A stretch of 64,000 bases of DNA from Methylotetracoccus oryzae (lineage in GTDB: Bacteria > Pseudomonadota > Gammaproteobacteria > Methylococcales > Methylococcaceae): NCBI RefSeq assembly GCF_006175985.1, contig NZ_SRSH01000020.1:32764-96763 (forward strand). The letters run 5' to 3'. Shown here piece by piece: positions 1-8,177 of this stretch. Under the pieces are notes generated by a model that saw only the letters and a program-made list of their open reading frames with translations, ran no database searches and was not told the DNA's origin. Within the stretch, counting starts at the first letter, position 1. The number at the start of each line of letters is the position of its first letter. The position numbers and the translations under genes were made by a program.

Positions 1-1279
1 AGGGAGCCGCGGCCTTATCGACTTGCCAGCCGGTGCAGTGGGCATCCGGATGCGCACACTGGGCCCGCCAAGCCAGTGTTTCGCCGGTTCCGTAGCGGAG
101 ATCGACATCGGTCCAGAACGGAAACGTCGGCTTCAGCACGTCCACGGCGGTGCCGTCGTGGGTTTCGCTGCGGTTAACGTGCAGGCCCAGGCAGTCGACG
201 ATGGGTTGCGCGGCATAGCGGTGAATGCGGATCGCGTAGCCACCGGAAGGGTCTCCTCGGAGCAGGTTGTAGTCACCCAGCAGGCCGCAGCGATTCACGC
301 GGTCGATGCTCATGCGGGAATTCACCAGGGCCTGGTAGCAGGCCTGAGCCGGATCGCCGGCGTCGCGGAACTGCTTCAGCGTGATCATGTCGATGCCGAG
401 TCCGCCGGAGTCCCCGGCATGGCGCCCGCTGGGGCCCATCATGCCGCGGACCTGCGGCAGGAAGCTGCGCAGATTGCGACCCGCCACCCGGCACATCGGT
501 GCCAGAGCGGACAGGTCCCAGCCGTGCCGATAGCCGCGTGCCCCGGGGCGCACCAGCATGTCGAAGGCATCTTCCATCAGACCTAGCGCACTGCGCGCGC
601 TGCCAGCCAGGACGGACAGGGGATTCCAGGGGTTGTCGGGATCAGGTGGAATTTCCGTGAAGCGCGGAACCGAATCGCGGTCGACCTGCAGCAGTTCGCG
701 CATGGTCTCGCCGGCTCCGTCGTAGAGGTCGGCAATGATGGGGGTGCGCAGCGAAAACAGTCGTGTCGGGGCGCGGGGATTCGAAGCCCAGAGCGGCACG
801 TCGGCGCTGACTTCGGCGAGGACCTTGGGCCAGCCGTAGACTTCGCGCCCGGTGCTCAGGGACAGTGCGTCATCGACGAAAATGAACGGTGACACGCAGG
901 CCCAGTCCACGAACCGCCAGGCACAGGTCGCCTCATCGCGGACCCAGCGTTCGAGTGGCACCGTGAACGTCACCTCGCGTTGTGCGACCCAGCCGAAGTT
1001 CTGCGCCCTCGCCGACGCGGCCGACATGCTGCCGTAGTTGATGACCATCATGTAGACGTAAGGCAGCGACGGCCGGAAATGCACCAGCGTGTCGGGGATG
1101 TCGAGGTTCAGGTACTGGTCGCAGAACGTGTACAGGCGGGCGATGTTGGCCCTGATCGGAAAGACCCGCGACGTCACCTCGCGGAACAGGAAAGGCGGGC
1201 ATGAAGCCAGATCCGCCAGCTCGGTCGGGCCATTGACTTCGTTGTAGCGTGGTTTGCCGTCGTGCGAGTGTGCCGTCAT
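1..1279 (-). CDS. Acetoacetate decarboxylase-fold protein, 3' end outside window
   Basis: An uninterrupted minus-strand frame starts at ATG 1279 and is still open at base 1, giving about 426 visible residues. A GGGGGA ribosome site lies a few bases before the ATG. Around residues 140-150 it contains GREVYGWPK, a signature of the acetoacetate decarboxylase (ADC) superfamily, preceded by a FVDWACVSPFIFVDDALSL stretch. ADC enzymes use a Schiff-base lysine to decarboxylate or dehydrate small keto acids, but the frame here is much longer than the classic enzyme of about 250 residues, so the substrate cannot be assumed. It is the last visible gene of an operon 38 bases after the polyprenyl synthase stop, which suggests a role in the same isoprenoid-related pathway. 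The C-terminus is missing because of the window edge. Confidence 0.72.
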   Translation of the reverse strand, partial: MTAHSHDGKPRYNEVNGPTELADLASCPPFLFREVTSRVFPIRANIARLYTFCDQYLNLDIPDTLVHFRPSLPYVYMMVINYGSMSAASARAQNFGWVAQREVTFTVPLERWVRDEATCAWRFVDWACVSPFIFVDDALSLSTGREVYGWPKVLAEVSADVPLWASNPRAPTRLFSLRTPIIADLYDGAGETMRELLQVDRDSVPRFTEIPPDPDNPWNPLSVLAGSARSALGLMEDAFDMLVRPGARGYRHGWDLSALAPMCRVAGRNLRSFLPQVRGMMGPSGRHAGDSGGLGIDMITLKQFRDAGDPAQACYQALVNSRMSIDRVNRCGLLGDYNLLRGDPSGGYAIRIHRYAAQPIVDCLGLHVNRSETHDGTAVDVLKPTFPFWTDVDLRYGTGETLAWRAQCAHPDAHCTGWQVDKAAAP

Positions 1280-1316
1280 GTCGATTCCCCCATTGATCGA
1301 TCGGGCTTTCCCTGCG

Positions 1317-2378
1317 TCAGGGTGTCGAGCCCGAGGTGCGTTCGAAGACCCAGGTGACCAGGCCGCGGATGAACTGTTTGTCGCGCGAGTCGGGCAGATT
1401 CCGGTAGATTTCCGAGTATTCGTGCAAGGCGGCGCCGGCCAGGCCGTGCGCGATGCCGCGCGCGTACTCCACCGAGCCGTAATAGTCCATCCGCTCCCGA
1501 ATCCAGCCGATCTGTTCCGCCGTGCGCTGCTCCCGCGGCAGCGCCAGTATGGCCTCCAGGCGGCACCGTTCGACGGCGGTGGCCTTGCGGAGCAGGTCGT
1601 TCAGCATCAGGGTCCGCTTGCCTTCCCAGATGTCGCCGTCCGGCTCCTTGCCGTAGCGCGTGTCCGCGCCGAGGTTCAGCAAGTCGTCCTGGATCTGGAA
1701 GGCGGCCCCCAGAAAGAAGCCGAAGCGTATGAAGGGTTCGAGCTTCATCCGGCCGCGGGTGCCGATCAGTGCGCCGACCCGGCTCGGATGGATGATTGCG
1801 AGCCAGCACGTCTTTTTCAGGACCATCGTCAGATAGTCCTCGTCGGTCAGGTCAGTGGCATTGTCGCGCCGCCAGCCGAGTTCGAGTGCCTGACCCTCGG
1901 CGCTCTCCCAGGCCATGCGCTCCGTTTCGCGGAAGATTGCCATGGCCAGGCCCGGACCGATCCGGTGAATGTTGTCCAGCAGCGGTCGCAGGCTCAGCAG
2001 ACACAGCGAATCGCCCGCGTTCAAGGCGAGCGGAATGCCATGCAGCGCATGCAGCGTCGGGCGTCCGCGCCGCTCCTCGCTGGCGTCCTCGATATCGTCG
2101 TGGATCAGCAGTGCGTTGTGCAGCAATTCGATCGAAGCCGCCGAACACAGCGCGTCCTCGACGCGCGCGCCGAAGGCCCGGGCCGTGGCCACGCACAGGC
2201 TGGAGCGCATCATCTTGCCGCTGCGCAGCGGATAGTCGGCGATCAGGTCGTAGAGGTAGGCTTGCGGTTCGCCGGCGGGCAGGTAGTTCAGCAGCGCCTG
2301 CTGCGTCAGCGTGCCGTATTCCGCGAGTACGTCGGGGATCAGGCGCGGTGTCCTGACCGAGGCCGGTTGCGGCGTCAC
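1317..2378 (-). CDS. Trans-isoprenyl diphosphate synthase (polyprenyl synthetase family)
   Basis: This 353-residue protein condenses isopentenyl diphosphate with an allylic diphosphate to make a prenyl diphosphate. The first aspartate-rich motif is clear at residues 94-98 (DDIED, followed by RRGRPT). The second region reads QIQDDLLNL around residue 228-236, where the usual third Asp is Asn. The length fits geranylgeranyl or longer chain synthases, but the chain length cannot be read from sequence alone. The start is a GTG at 2378 that overlaps the TGA of the preceding gene (GTGA), so the two are probably translationally coupled. The next gene, the ADC-fold protein, starts 37 bases downstream. 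An octaprenyl synthase for quinones is less likely, because those genes usually sit elsewhere and alone. Confidence 0.9.
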   Translation of the reverse strand: MTPQPASVRTPRLIPDVLAEYGTLTQQALLNYLPAGEPQAYLYDLIADYPLRSGKMMRSSLCVATARAFGARVEDALCSAASIELLHNALLIHDDIEDASEERRGRPTLHALHGIPLALNAGDSLCLLSLRPLLDNIHRIGPGLAMAIFRETERMAWESAEGQALELGWRRDNATDLTDEDYLTMVLKKTCWLAIIHPSRVGALIGTRGRMKLEPFIRFGFFLGAAFQIQDDLLNLGADTRYGKEPDGDIWEGKRTLMLNDLLRKATAVERCRLEAILALPREQRTAEQIGWIRERMDYYGSVEYARGIAHGLAGAALHEYSEIYRNLPDSRDKQFIRGLVTWVFERTSGSTP

Positions 2379-3205
2379 GGCACCGATGGCTCCGCCGCGA
2401 CACGCACCGTCAGGGTACCGGCCGGATCATTGGTCTCGGCGTCGACGACCACGCCGCTGTAGAGGCCGGGGACTTGGCGATCCGGAATGCGGACATCGAG
2501 CACGAGCGTGCCGTGAGCCGGCTCGAAGCGCAGCGTGATCGCCGTCAGCGGCGGCGCGTCGGGTCCGGGCGCGTGCAGCGCGTGCACCCGCAGCGCCGTC
2601 GTGCGTAGCTCGGGATCCAGCCTCAAATCGATACGTGCGTGTTGCCGGGACAACACTTCGACGACGACCCGAGTGGCCGGGCCGACCGGGTTCGCGCGGG
2701 CGTCGCCCAGCGGATCGGCGTCGGCGCGGGCCGCCGGCTGAACCGCCCTGGCCAGGCCGCGCAGCAGGGCCGGACTTCTGGTCAGTGTTCCCAAGGCATC
2801 GAAACACAAGCTCCCGAGATCCTGGTACACGCGCTGGGCCTGTTCGATGAAGGCGTCGAGCTCGCCGTCGCCGTCCCCCGGTTCCGTGCGGGTCTGACGC
2901 AGTTGCCGCGCAGCTCGCTGACCCTTCAGAATGTGCTCCTCGATCACCTTGTAGCCGAGATGAACGCCGTGCGTGATTACGTCGTCCAGTGTCTCCGCCA
3001 ACGACTCGCTATGCTCGGCGGTGGCATCCGGATCGGGCGCTCCCTCGTCCCAGGAATGGGAGTCGCGAAAATAGGTCGTGGCATTGCGGATGGGGCCACT
3101 ACGCTTCGGGTCTTCGCGTTTCAGGCGCTCCCGCTTGACGCTGCGGGGGGTATCGGCGGAGTCCGCAGGCTCCTGCGGAGCCGGTTCAGGGGTGATCGTA
3201 GCCAA
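2375..3205 (-). CDS. Unrecognised protein in isoprenoid-type operon
   Basis: This protein of about 276 residues matches no family I recognise. The N-terminal 60 residues are charged and low in complexity (Pro, Glu, Lys, Arg). A predicted helical middle part follows (LAETLDDVITHGVHLGYKV and FIEQAQRVYQDL). The C-terminal 90 residues look like a beta-sandwich ending in VPGLYSGVVVDAETNDPAG. I place the start at TTG 3205 because GGAGG lies six bases upstream. The frame is open further, to 3319, but that would overlap the oxidoreductase gene by 134 bases. With the TTG start the overlap is 20 bases. The stop overlaps the GTG of the polyprenyl synthase. The context implies a structural or accessory role in the same pathway. 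Confidence 0.7.
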   Translation of the reverse strand: MATITPEPAPQEPADSADTPRSVKRERLKREDPKRSGPIRNATTYFRDSHSWDEGAPDPDATAEHSESLAETLDDVITHGVHLGYKVIEEHILKGQRAARQLRQTRTEPGDGDGELDAFIEQAQRVYQDLGSLCFDALGTLTRSPALLRGLARAVQPAARADADPLGDARANPVGPATRVVVEVLSRQHARIDLRLDPELRTTALRVHALHAPGPDAPPLTAITLRFEPAHGTLVLDVRIPDRQVPGLYSGVVVDAETNDPAGTLTVRVAAEPSVP

Positions 3206-5402
3206 TGATGTCCTCCAGGGCGGGGGTCTGTGCGATGGCATGCGCGGCGAGTCGGCCCGACATGACGGCAGCCTCGACGCAGCCTTCGTTGAAGCCGCAG
3301 TCGGTCCAGTCGCCGGCAATCGTCAGATTGTCGTACGTGTTGTCGAGCGGTGAGATCCGGTACTGCAGCGTGCCGGGCAGGGCCAGCACGTAGCGGTCGG
3401 TCGGGTTCACGTTCGCGCGCCAGTATTGCGAATCGAAGCGGCTTGCGTCGGCAGGACTGGCGTTGTCGTGGGTCCGGTCCGCATCCGCGAGCAGTTCCCA
3501 ACGGAACTCGCCGGGTTGGCGAACGGCCCCAGGCCACAGGTGGTGGATCTCGTGGTTCAGAAAACGCACTGCGTTCGCCTTGACCTCGGCGGCTCGCCGC
3601 CGCGGATAGTCGGTATCGGCGTCGTCGGGGGGGTGCTCCGGATCCCGCAGCACGTTGCAGAAATACGCCAGGGCCTCGGGGGGCGGTTCGGGCCAGCTTT
3701 CCTCGGCGATCGCGTGTGTCATGTCGGCCCAGGTGTCGAAGGGCTTCACAAAGCTCGAAAGCGTGATGGGGGGCTCTTCCCAGCCGAGCGCCGCCATCTC
3801 TTCGGTCAGCCAGATCTGACAGGCCTGACTCGCGACCGTCTTCACCTGTGTGGTCATGTTCCGCCAGCGCTCGTCGCGTGCGACGATCTCGCGGCAGACG
3901 TGCGGAATCGCCCCGACGCTGACGCCGAGCACGACGAAGTCGAAGTCACGGGTGACTTCCAGGGTTCGCTTTGCAACGTGGCGCCGGTCCCAGTGCGATT
4001 CGAAATCCCACCCCTCACGGCGCAGTCCATCCCCGTCCTCGAGTTGATCGAAATCGGCCTGCGCCGGCCAGCAGGGGACATTCTTGACGGTAACCAGCGG
4101 CTGATACTCTCTGCCGCCGCGGATTCGGGCCTGCACATCGAATTCCAGGGCCTCGACATAGGGTCGTTCGCCCGGCAGCAGCCGCGAAACGTCGCACAGC
4201 CGCACGTTTTCCAGTCGGTGGAAGAATTCAAAGCGGACGCCGCGGCGTTTCAGCACCTCGTAAAACGGTGCGAAGACGACATCGCCCATGCCCGCCCGCA
4301 TTTTCCAGAAGATCGATCCGCGATAGGTGAAGAACATCCGCAGCGAGCCGCGCAGCGCCTGGCCGGCGGCCAGTCCCGGTCGTTCCGGATCGCCGTCCTC
4401 GTACGCCAGCGCGAGATCGTACAATCCCCGGACGAACGAGGAATTCAGCGACCGTTCGGAAGCGCCGTTGAGTCGCAGCCATTCACGGCACTCGTAGTCG
4501 TTGATCGCATCGAGGCCGCGCGGATCCCACAACAGACCGAAGCGGATCACGCCGACGACGATTGCGACGACGAGGTCGATGATCTCCAGCTTGCAGCGCG
4601 TCTCGTCATCGGTGGCGACCCAGCCTTCGAGTTGCAACCTCAGGTTGCCGGCGAGGGTTTCGATGAATTGCAGCAACAGGGGACGGGGACAGCTGCCGAT
4701 GGATCGCAGGATGGCTTCGAGTACCGCGAGTGCTTCGATGACACCCACTGCGGTCGTCATCAGTCCACCGCGCAACAGGCGCAGCACGCTTTCGGCAATC
4801 CGGTCCGCCGAGGGAACGGCGCCAATCTTGTCGCTCTTGGCCCGCGCGAGATCGGCTTCGGCCTCCTGCAGGGGAACGCCCTGTTCCGGGTCGAACTTCC
4901 GGCGCGTATGCAGGCTGAGCACCAACGAGCGCAGCAGGGCGGCCGTCCGGGCCAGGTAACTGCCGAGCGCAAAGGGGTTGTGCGCGGTCAGCGGATCGCC
5001 GGGCAAGCCCTTGCCCGGGGGAAAGAACGAGGACCACAAAACCCATCCTCCCTGGCGGGCCGCTCCAGCCATGCCGACATGGGCGTCGGGAAAGAAGGCA
5101 TCCCGCCAGTCGGCCAGCGGGCAGGCGGCCGGGTCGCGGTCGAGTTCGCGATAGCACTGGCGCAGCAGCCGGAACGCGTTCTCGTAGAAACCCAGCCAGA
5201 CGTGCAAGCCGTGCTCTTCGATCCGGTCAGCCTTGCCGCGGCCCGATGCGCCCTTGCCTCCGAGTCGCCACCCCAATTGGTAAACGGTCACCCGATAGCG
5301 TCCTTCCAGTTCGGGCCGCGTCAGTTCAAAGGCGGTTGCCATCGCAGCGCAACCGCCGCCGACGATGGCGACCTCGATCGGCTTCGTATCCTTCAGAGGC
5401 AA
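3186..5402 (-). CDS. FAD-dependent NAD(P)-binding oxidoreductase, carotenoid-desaturase-like
   Basis: This large flavoprotein has about 738 residues. A Rossmann dinucleotide-binding motif (VAIVGGGCAAMATAFELT) starts near residue 10 and is followed by the second FAD motif RLGGKGASG, as in amine oxidase and phytoene desaturase flavoproteins. The C-terminal FAD signature reads NLTIAGDWTDCGFNEGCVEAA, typical of carotenoid desaturase relatives. I choose TTG 5402 because GGAGG sits five bases before it and the Rossmann fold begins immediately after. The frame extends to ATG 5567, but the extra 55 residues lie before the usual family start and that ATG lacks a well-placed Shine-Dalgarno. Being first in an operon with a prenyl diphosphate synthase, it probably oxidises or desaturates an isoprenoid product. 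The exact substrate is unknown. Confidence 0.82.
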   Translation of the reverse strand: MPLKDTKPIEVAIVGGGCAAMATAFELTRPELEGRYRVTVYQLGWRLGGKGASGRGKADRIEEHGLHVWLGFYENAFRLLRQCYRELDRDPAACPLADWRDAFFPDAHVGMAGAARQGGWVLWSSFFPPGKGLPGDPLTAHNPFALGSYLARTAALLRSLVLSLHTRRKFDPEQGVPLQEAEADLARAKSDKIGAVPSADRIAESVLRLLRGGLMTTAVGVIEALAVLEAILRSIGSCPRPLLLQFIETLAGNLRLQLEGWVATDDETRCKLEIIDLVVAIVVGVIRFGLLWDPRGLDAINDYECREWLRLNGASERSLNSSFVRGLYDLALAYEDGDPERPGLAAGQALRGSLRMFFTYRGSIFWKMRAGMGDVVFAPFYEVLKRRGVRFEFFHRLENVRLCDVSRLLPGERPYVEALEFDVQARIRGGREYQPLVTVKNVPCWPAQADFDQLEDGDGLRREGWDFESHWDRRHVAKRTLEVTRDFDFVVLGVSVGAIPHVCREIVARDERWRNMTTQVKTVASQACQIWLTEEMAALGWEEPPITLSSFVKPFDTWADMTHAIAEESWPEPPPEALAYFCNVLRDPEHPPDDADTDYPRRRAAEVKANAVRFLNHEIHHLWPGAVRQPGEFRWELLADADRTHDNASPADASRFDSQYWRANVNPTDRYVLALPGTLQYRISPLDNTYDNLTIAGDWTDCGFNEGCVEAAVMSGRLAAHAIAQTPALEDIIGYDHP

Positions 5403-5882
5403 GGGAGCCTCCGCCCGGAGCGCAGCGGTATCGGTTCGGGCGCGAACCCCGCCCCACGGCGTGGGACGACTGGCCCAGATCGGACCCTGTCGGCAAAGGG
5501 GCGGGATGGAGTGCTTTCCCTGGTGCGTAGCGCCAAATCGGATGTCCTGATCAACAGAAAAACCCATGTCCTACCCCGATTCTGTCAAGTCATGGCCGGC
5601 GAGGCAACCTCGATGCACGCAATACGCCTGTTCCGGGCCGCGGGTAGTCCGCGGCGGCGGTCGAGCGCGTTGCCCGTTGCCGGCGCTGGCCTGTCTTGAC
5701 AGTGGAGGTTGTGGGCGGTTAGCTTCCTGCGCCCCTTCGATCGGTTTAGGCCACATGGTTTAGTCCGCGGGGCACTTTCCCCTCCTCGAGACTCGTCAAC
5801 TCAGCATAAAGGCGTTCCGAACGATGCGATCCATCAACGAGCTTCTCGTACGCGATTCGGTAGGTGCTTCGGAGGGTTCGCG
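5403..5882. other. Divergent intergenic region between oxidoreductase and FadL-type gene
   Basis: This 480-base region between two divergent genes has no convincing coding content once both genes are given their TTG starts. A perfect TTGACA hexamer occurs at 5696-5701 on the plus strand with a 17-base spacer, but the corresponding -10 (TTAGCT) is poor, so a fadL promoter here is only a suggestion. It would imply a leader of about 150 bases. If ATG 5567 were the true oxidoreductase start, the gap would shrink to 315 bases. The promoters of both transcription units must lie here or inside the alternative 5' extensions. Confidence 0.4.
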
Positions 5883-7262
5883 TTGACCGTTGTCCTCGTT
5901 CGGCAGCGCTTCGCGCGCACCCTGGCTCGTCGGCTGCCAGCCGCGATTGGCGCCGTGGTCTTCTCGGCGGGGCCGGGGGCGGCGCTGGCCGATGCCTATC
6001 GGGTTCCCTATCAGGGCGCCGCAGCAGCCGGGCAGGGCGAGGCGTTTTCGGCACAGGCCGACGACCCGTCGGCAATCTACTACAATCCCGCGGGCCTCAC
6101 GCAGCTGAAGGGGTGGCAGGTGTACACCGGCACGAATCTGGTCGGCGGCACGGTCGCATTCGAAAACGCCAGAGGTCAACAGATCGAGGGCGATCTGGGC
6201 GGTAGCGTCGCCGTGCCGCCCCCGAGCAATCTCTATCTGACGGCGAATCTCAAGGACCTCGGCATCGATGCCTTCGGCCCGTTGTCCGTGGGCGTGGGGC
6301 TCACCGGCACTTACGGCCTCATCGTCCGCTATCCGAAAAACGGTCCGTTCTCGTCGGTCGTGACGAGCGCAAAGCTTCCGTTGCTGACGATCAAGCCAAC
6401 AATCGCGTACCGCGTGCATGACTGGGTGTCGTTCGGGCTCGGGCTCGACATCTATACCTTTGCGTCGTTTCTTGGCGAAGGGCATTACGAAAGTAAGCGG
6501 GCACTGCCGGGCATCGGGGGGGATGAGGTGAACGGCAACGGTACCGGCGTCGGCTACAACGCCAGTCTGATGGTTACCCCGTTGCGCACCGCCGCGGGCA
6601 AGCCTCAGTTCAACATCGGATTCGTCTATCGGGGGCAGACGACACTGCCGCTCAGCGGTCAGTATCGGCTGAATGGTGTGCAAGTTGCGAATGCGAAAAC
6701 GGAACTGCCCCTCCCCCAGGTCGTCACAGGGGCCGTGGCCTATTGGCCGGTGCGTGATGCGGAGCACGAGTGGAAGCTCGAATACGACATGGACTTCGTT
6801 GGCTGGGATTCCTCCCGCAGCTTCGACGTCCATCTGTCCAACGGCGGTACGGCGAGCACCCCGCAGCACTGGCGCTCGATTTTCACAGCCAGTGCCGGGA
6901 CCGAATTCCGGTGGCTGGCTCCGGATTTCCTGCCGGGCTGGGAAGTTGCGTTGAGGACCGGTTACCAGCGCTCGAACACGCCGGTGCCGGAGTACACGTT
7001 CACTCCGACGGTGGCCGACGCGGACTGGAACATTTTCGCCGTGGGGGTGGGGCTGCTGTGCAACGGCAATGGCTCGCTGTTTGGCCTCGCTGGCTGCGGG
7101 CGCGGAGAGGGTGGCGGGCCAGGGGCTGTCGGGATCGATCTGGCTTTCCAGGCGGCCTTCTTCGAACCGCGCACGATTGCTGTGAACCGCCAGCCCAGCG
7201 TGATCGGCCGTTACGACACCACGCTGTATATCGGGTCGGTCAATTTTCGGGTCGCGTTCTGA
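5883..7262 (+). CDS. OmpP1/FadL-family outer-membrane transporter
   Basis: This is a predicted 14-strand outer-membrane barrel of the FadL family, which lets hydrophobic molecules across the outer membrane. With the TTG start at 5883 (GGAGG at 5871-5875, seven bases upstream) the protein has 459 residues. It opens with a clean signal peptide ending AALA before DAYRVPYQGA. The family signature follows at once: a Gly/Ala-rich hatch region, then DDPSAIYYNPAGLTQLKG, very similar to FadL and TodX. The last residues (SVNFRVAF) end in an aromatic residue, as expected for Bam insertion. The gene is divergent from the isoprenoid operon, so it may import or export the hydrophobic compound handled by those enzymes. 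That link is inference. Confidence 0.88.
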   Translation: MTVVLVRQRFARTLARRLPAAIGAVVFSAGPGAALADAYRVPYQGAAAAGQGEAFSAQADDPSAIYYNPAGLTQLKGWQVYTGTNLVGGTVAFENARGQQIEGDLGGSVAVPPPSNLYLTANLKDLGIDAFGPLSVGVGLTGTYGLIVRYPKNGPFSSVVTSAKLPLLTIKPTIAYRVHDWVSFGLGLDIYTFASFLGEGHYESKRALPGIGGDEVNGNGTGVGYNASLMVTPLRTAAGKPQFNIGFVYRGQTTLPLSGQYRLNGVQVANAKTELPLPQVVTGAVAYWPVRDAEHEWKLEYDMDFVGWDSSRSFDVHLSNGGTASTPQHWRSIFTASAGTEFRWLAPDFLPGWEVALRTGYQRSNTPVPEYTFTPTVADADWNIFAVGVGLLCNGNGSLFGLAGCGRGEGGGPGAVGIDLAFQAAFFEPRTIAVNRQPSVIGRYDTTLYIGSVNFRVAF

Positions 7263-7451
7263 GACCTTCCATCAGGTCTGACGGGAATGAGCGGTAACCT
7301 TGTCGGTTATTGGTCTTTCGGGGCCAGATCCGGCTGATTAGGGCGGGGCTGCTCCTGGCGCGACGCAGTACCGGCTCGCCAGCGCGCGGAAGTGTTCGCT
7401 CAGGTGGCGCTCCGCCGCAAACGCGGAACGCCGTTACCGTCCCCGGATCGA

Positions 7452-7469
7452 GCCCCGGAGGCCCGGGGC
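7452..7469. terminator. Possible bidirectional hairpin between convergent genes
   Basis: A perfect 7-bp GC stem (GCCCCGG / CCGGGGC) with a four-base loop lies between the fadL-type stop at 7262 and the convergent gene ending at 7484. There is no T-run on either side, so this is a weak candidate, supported mainly by its position. Confidence 0.3.
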
Positions 7470-7483
7470 CAGCCCGAGCGAGG

Positions 7484-7966
7484 TCAGGATGCGGTGCTGG
7501 CGCAGGCCTGATAGTCGCAGATCAGTTGATGCAGCTTGTTGCTGTCACCGGCACACTCTTCCAGCCGGCTTGCGATCAACTGTTCGTAATGCCGACGGAG
7601 GGCCGAGTCGCTGGGACGGGGGAAGGTCAGCGCCTCGACCATCGAGGCGACATGCGTCAGGTAGTGACGACGCAAGGTTGCGTCCTGAGGAATCTGGGTG
7701 ACCGGTGTTGCAGCTGCTGCGCAACAGGCACTGGCCGGGGCCGCCGCAGCGCTGTGCGATGCCGGTGCAGGCTGTGCTGCCGGCTTCGCCGGGGCGGCGT
7801 CACGCGGTGCCGCCGGCGTGCTGGCCGCCACGCGTTTGCTCGGTTCCGGTTCTGCGCGCTTGGGTGCGGCCGCAGGGTTGGTTTCCCCTGCCTTTTTTTT
7901 CCGATATGAACTGATCGCCATCAGCAGGAACAGGATGATCACGATGATGGGCAAAATGGAAGTCAT
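7484..7966 (-). CDS. Unrecognised membrane-anchored protein with Ala/Pro linker
   Basis: This protein of about 160 residues starts at ATG 7966, with GGAGG eleven bases upstream. It opens with one transmembrane helix (SILPIIVIILFLLMAISSY) followed by a basic stop-transfer segment (RKKKA). A low-complexity Ala/Pro/Lys linker of about 50 residues follows, then a compact C-terminal domain with two related helices, each containing LRRHY (TLRRHYLTHVASMVEAL and ALRRHYEQLIASRLEEC). The layout suggests a small cytoplasmic domain tethered to the membrane. I do not recognise a family. It is transcribed toward fadL and lies about 210 bases from the end of rpoH on the same strand. Confidence 0.7.
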   Translation of the reverse strand: MTSILPIIVIILFLLMAISSYRKKKAGETNPAAAPKRAEPEPSKRVAASTPAAPRDAAPAKPAAQPAPASHSAAAAPASACCAAAATPVTQIPQDATLRRHYLTHVASMVEALTFPRPSDSALRRHYEQLIASRLEECAGDSNKLHQLICDYQACASTAS

Positions 7967-8177
7967 AACTCGACACGCCTCCTGATTATCTTTTTCGAAT
8001 CCGACAACACGCACGCCCCACCGGAGCAGGCCCGGTGCGCAGTGCGACGGGCAGAATGCTCGCGAGGCATGGCCTTGTCAATCGGGAGGTCGGCCCGCAC
8101 CGTTGCGGGGAAGGGCCGGATCGAACGTGATGCCCTGGCGCCGGCGGTGTTTCCGGCGCCTGCTGCGGGTGTGGGTT

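Noticed and set aside
3426..5699. Plus-strand open frame of 757 codons
   Set aside because: It is antisense to the FAD oxidoreductase, has no domain or ribosome site, and follows the GC-rich third-position pattern of the real gene on the other strand.
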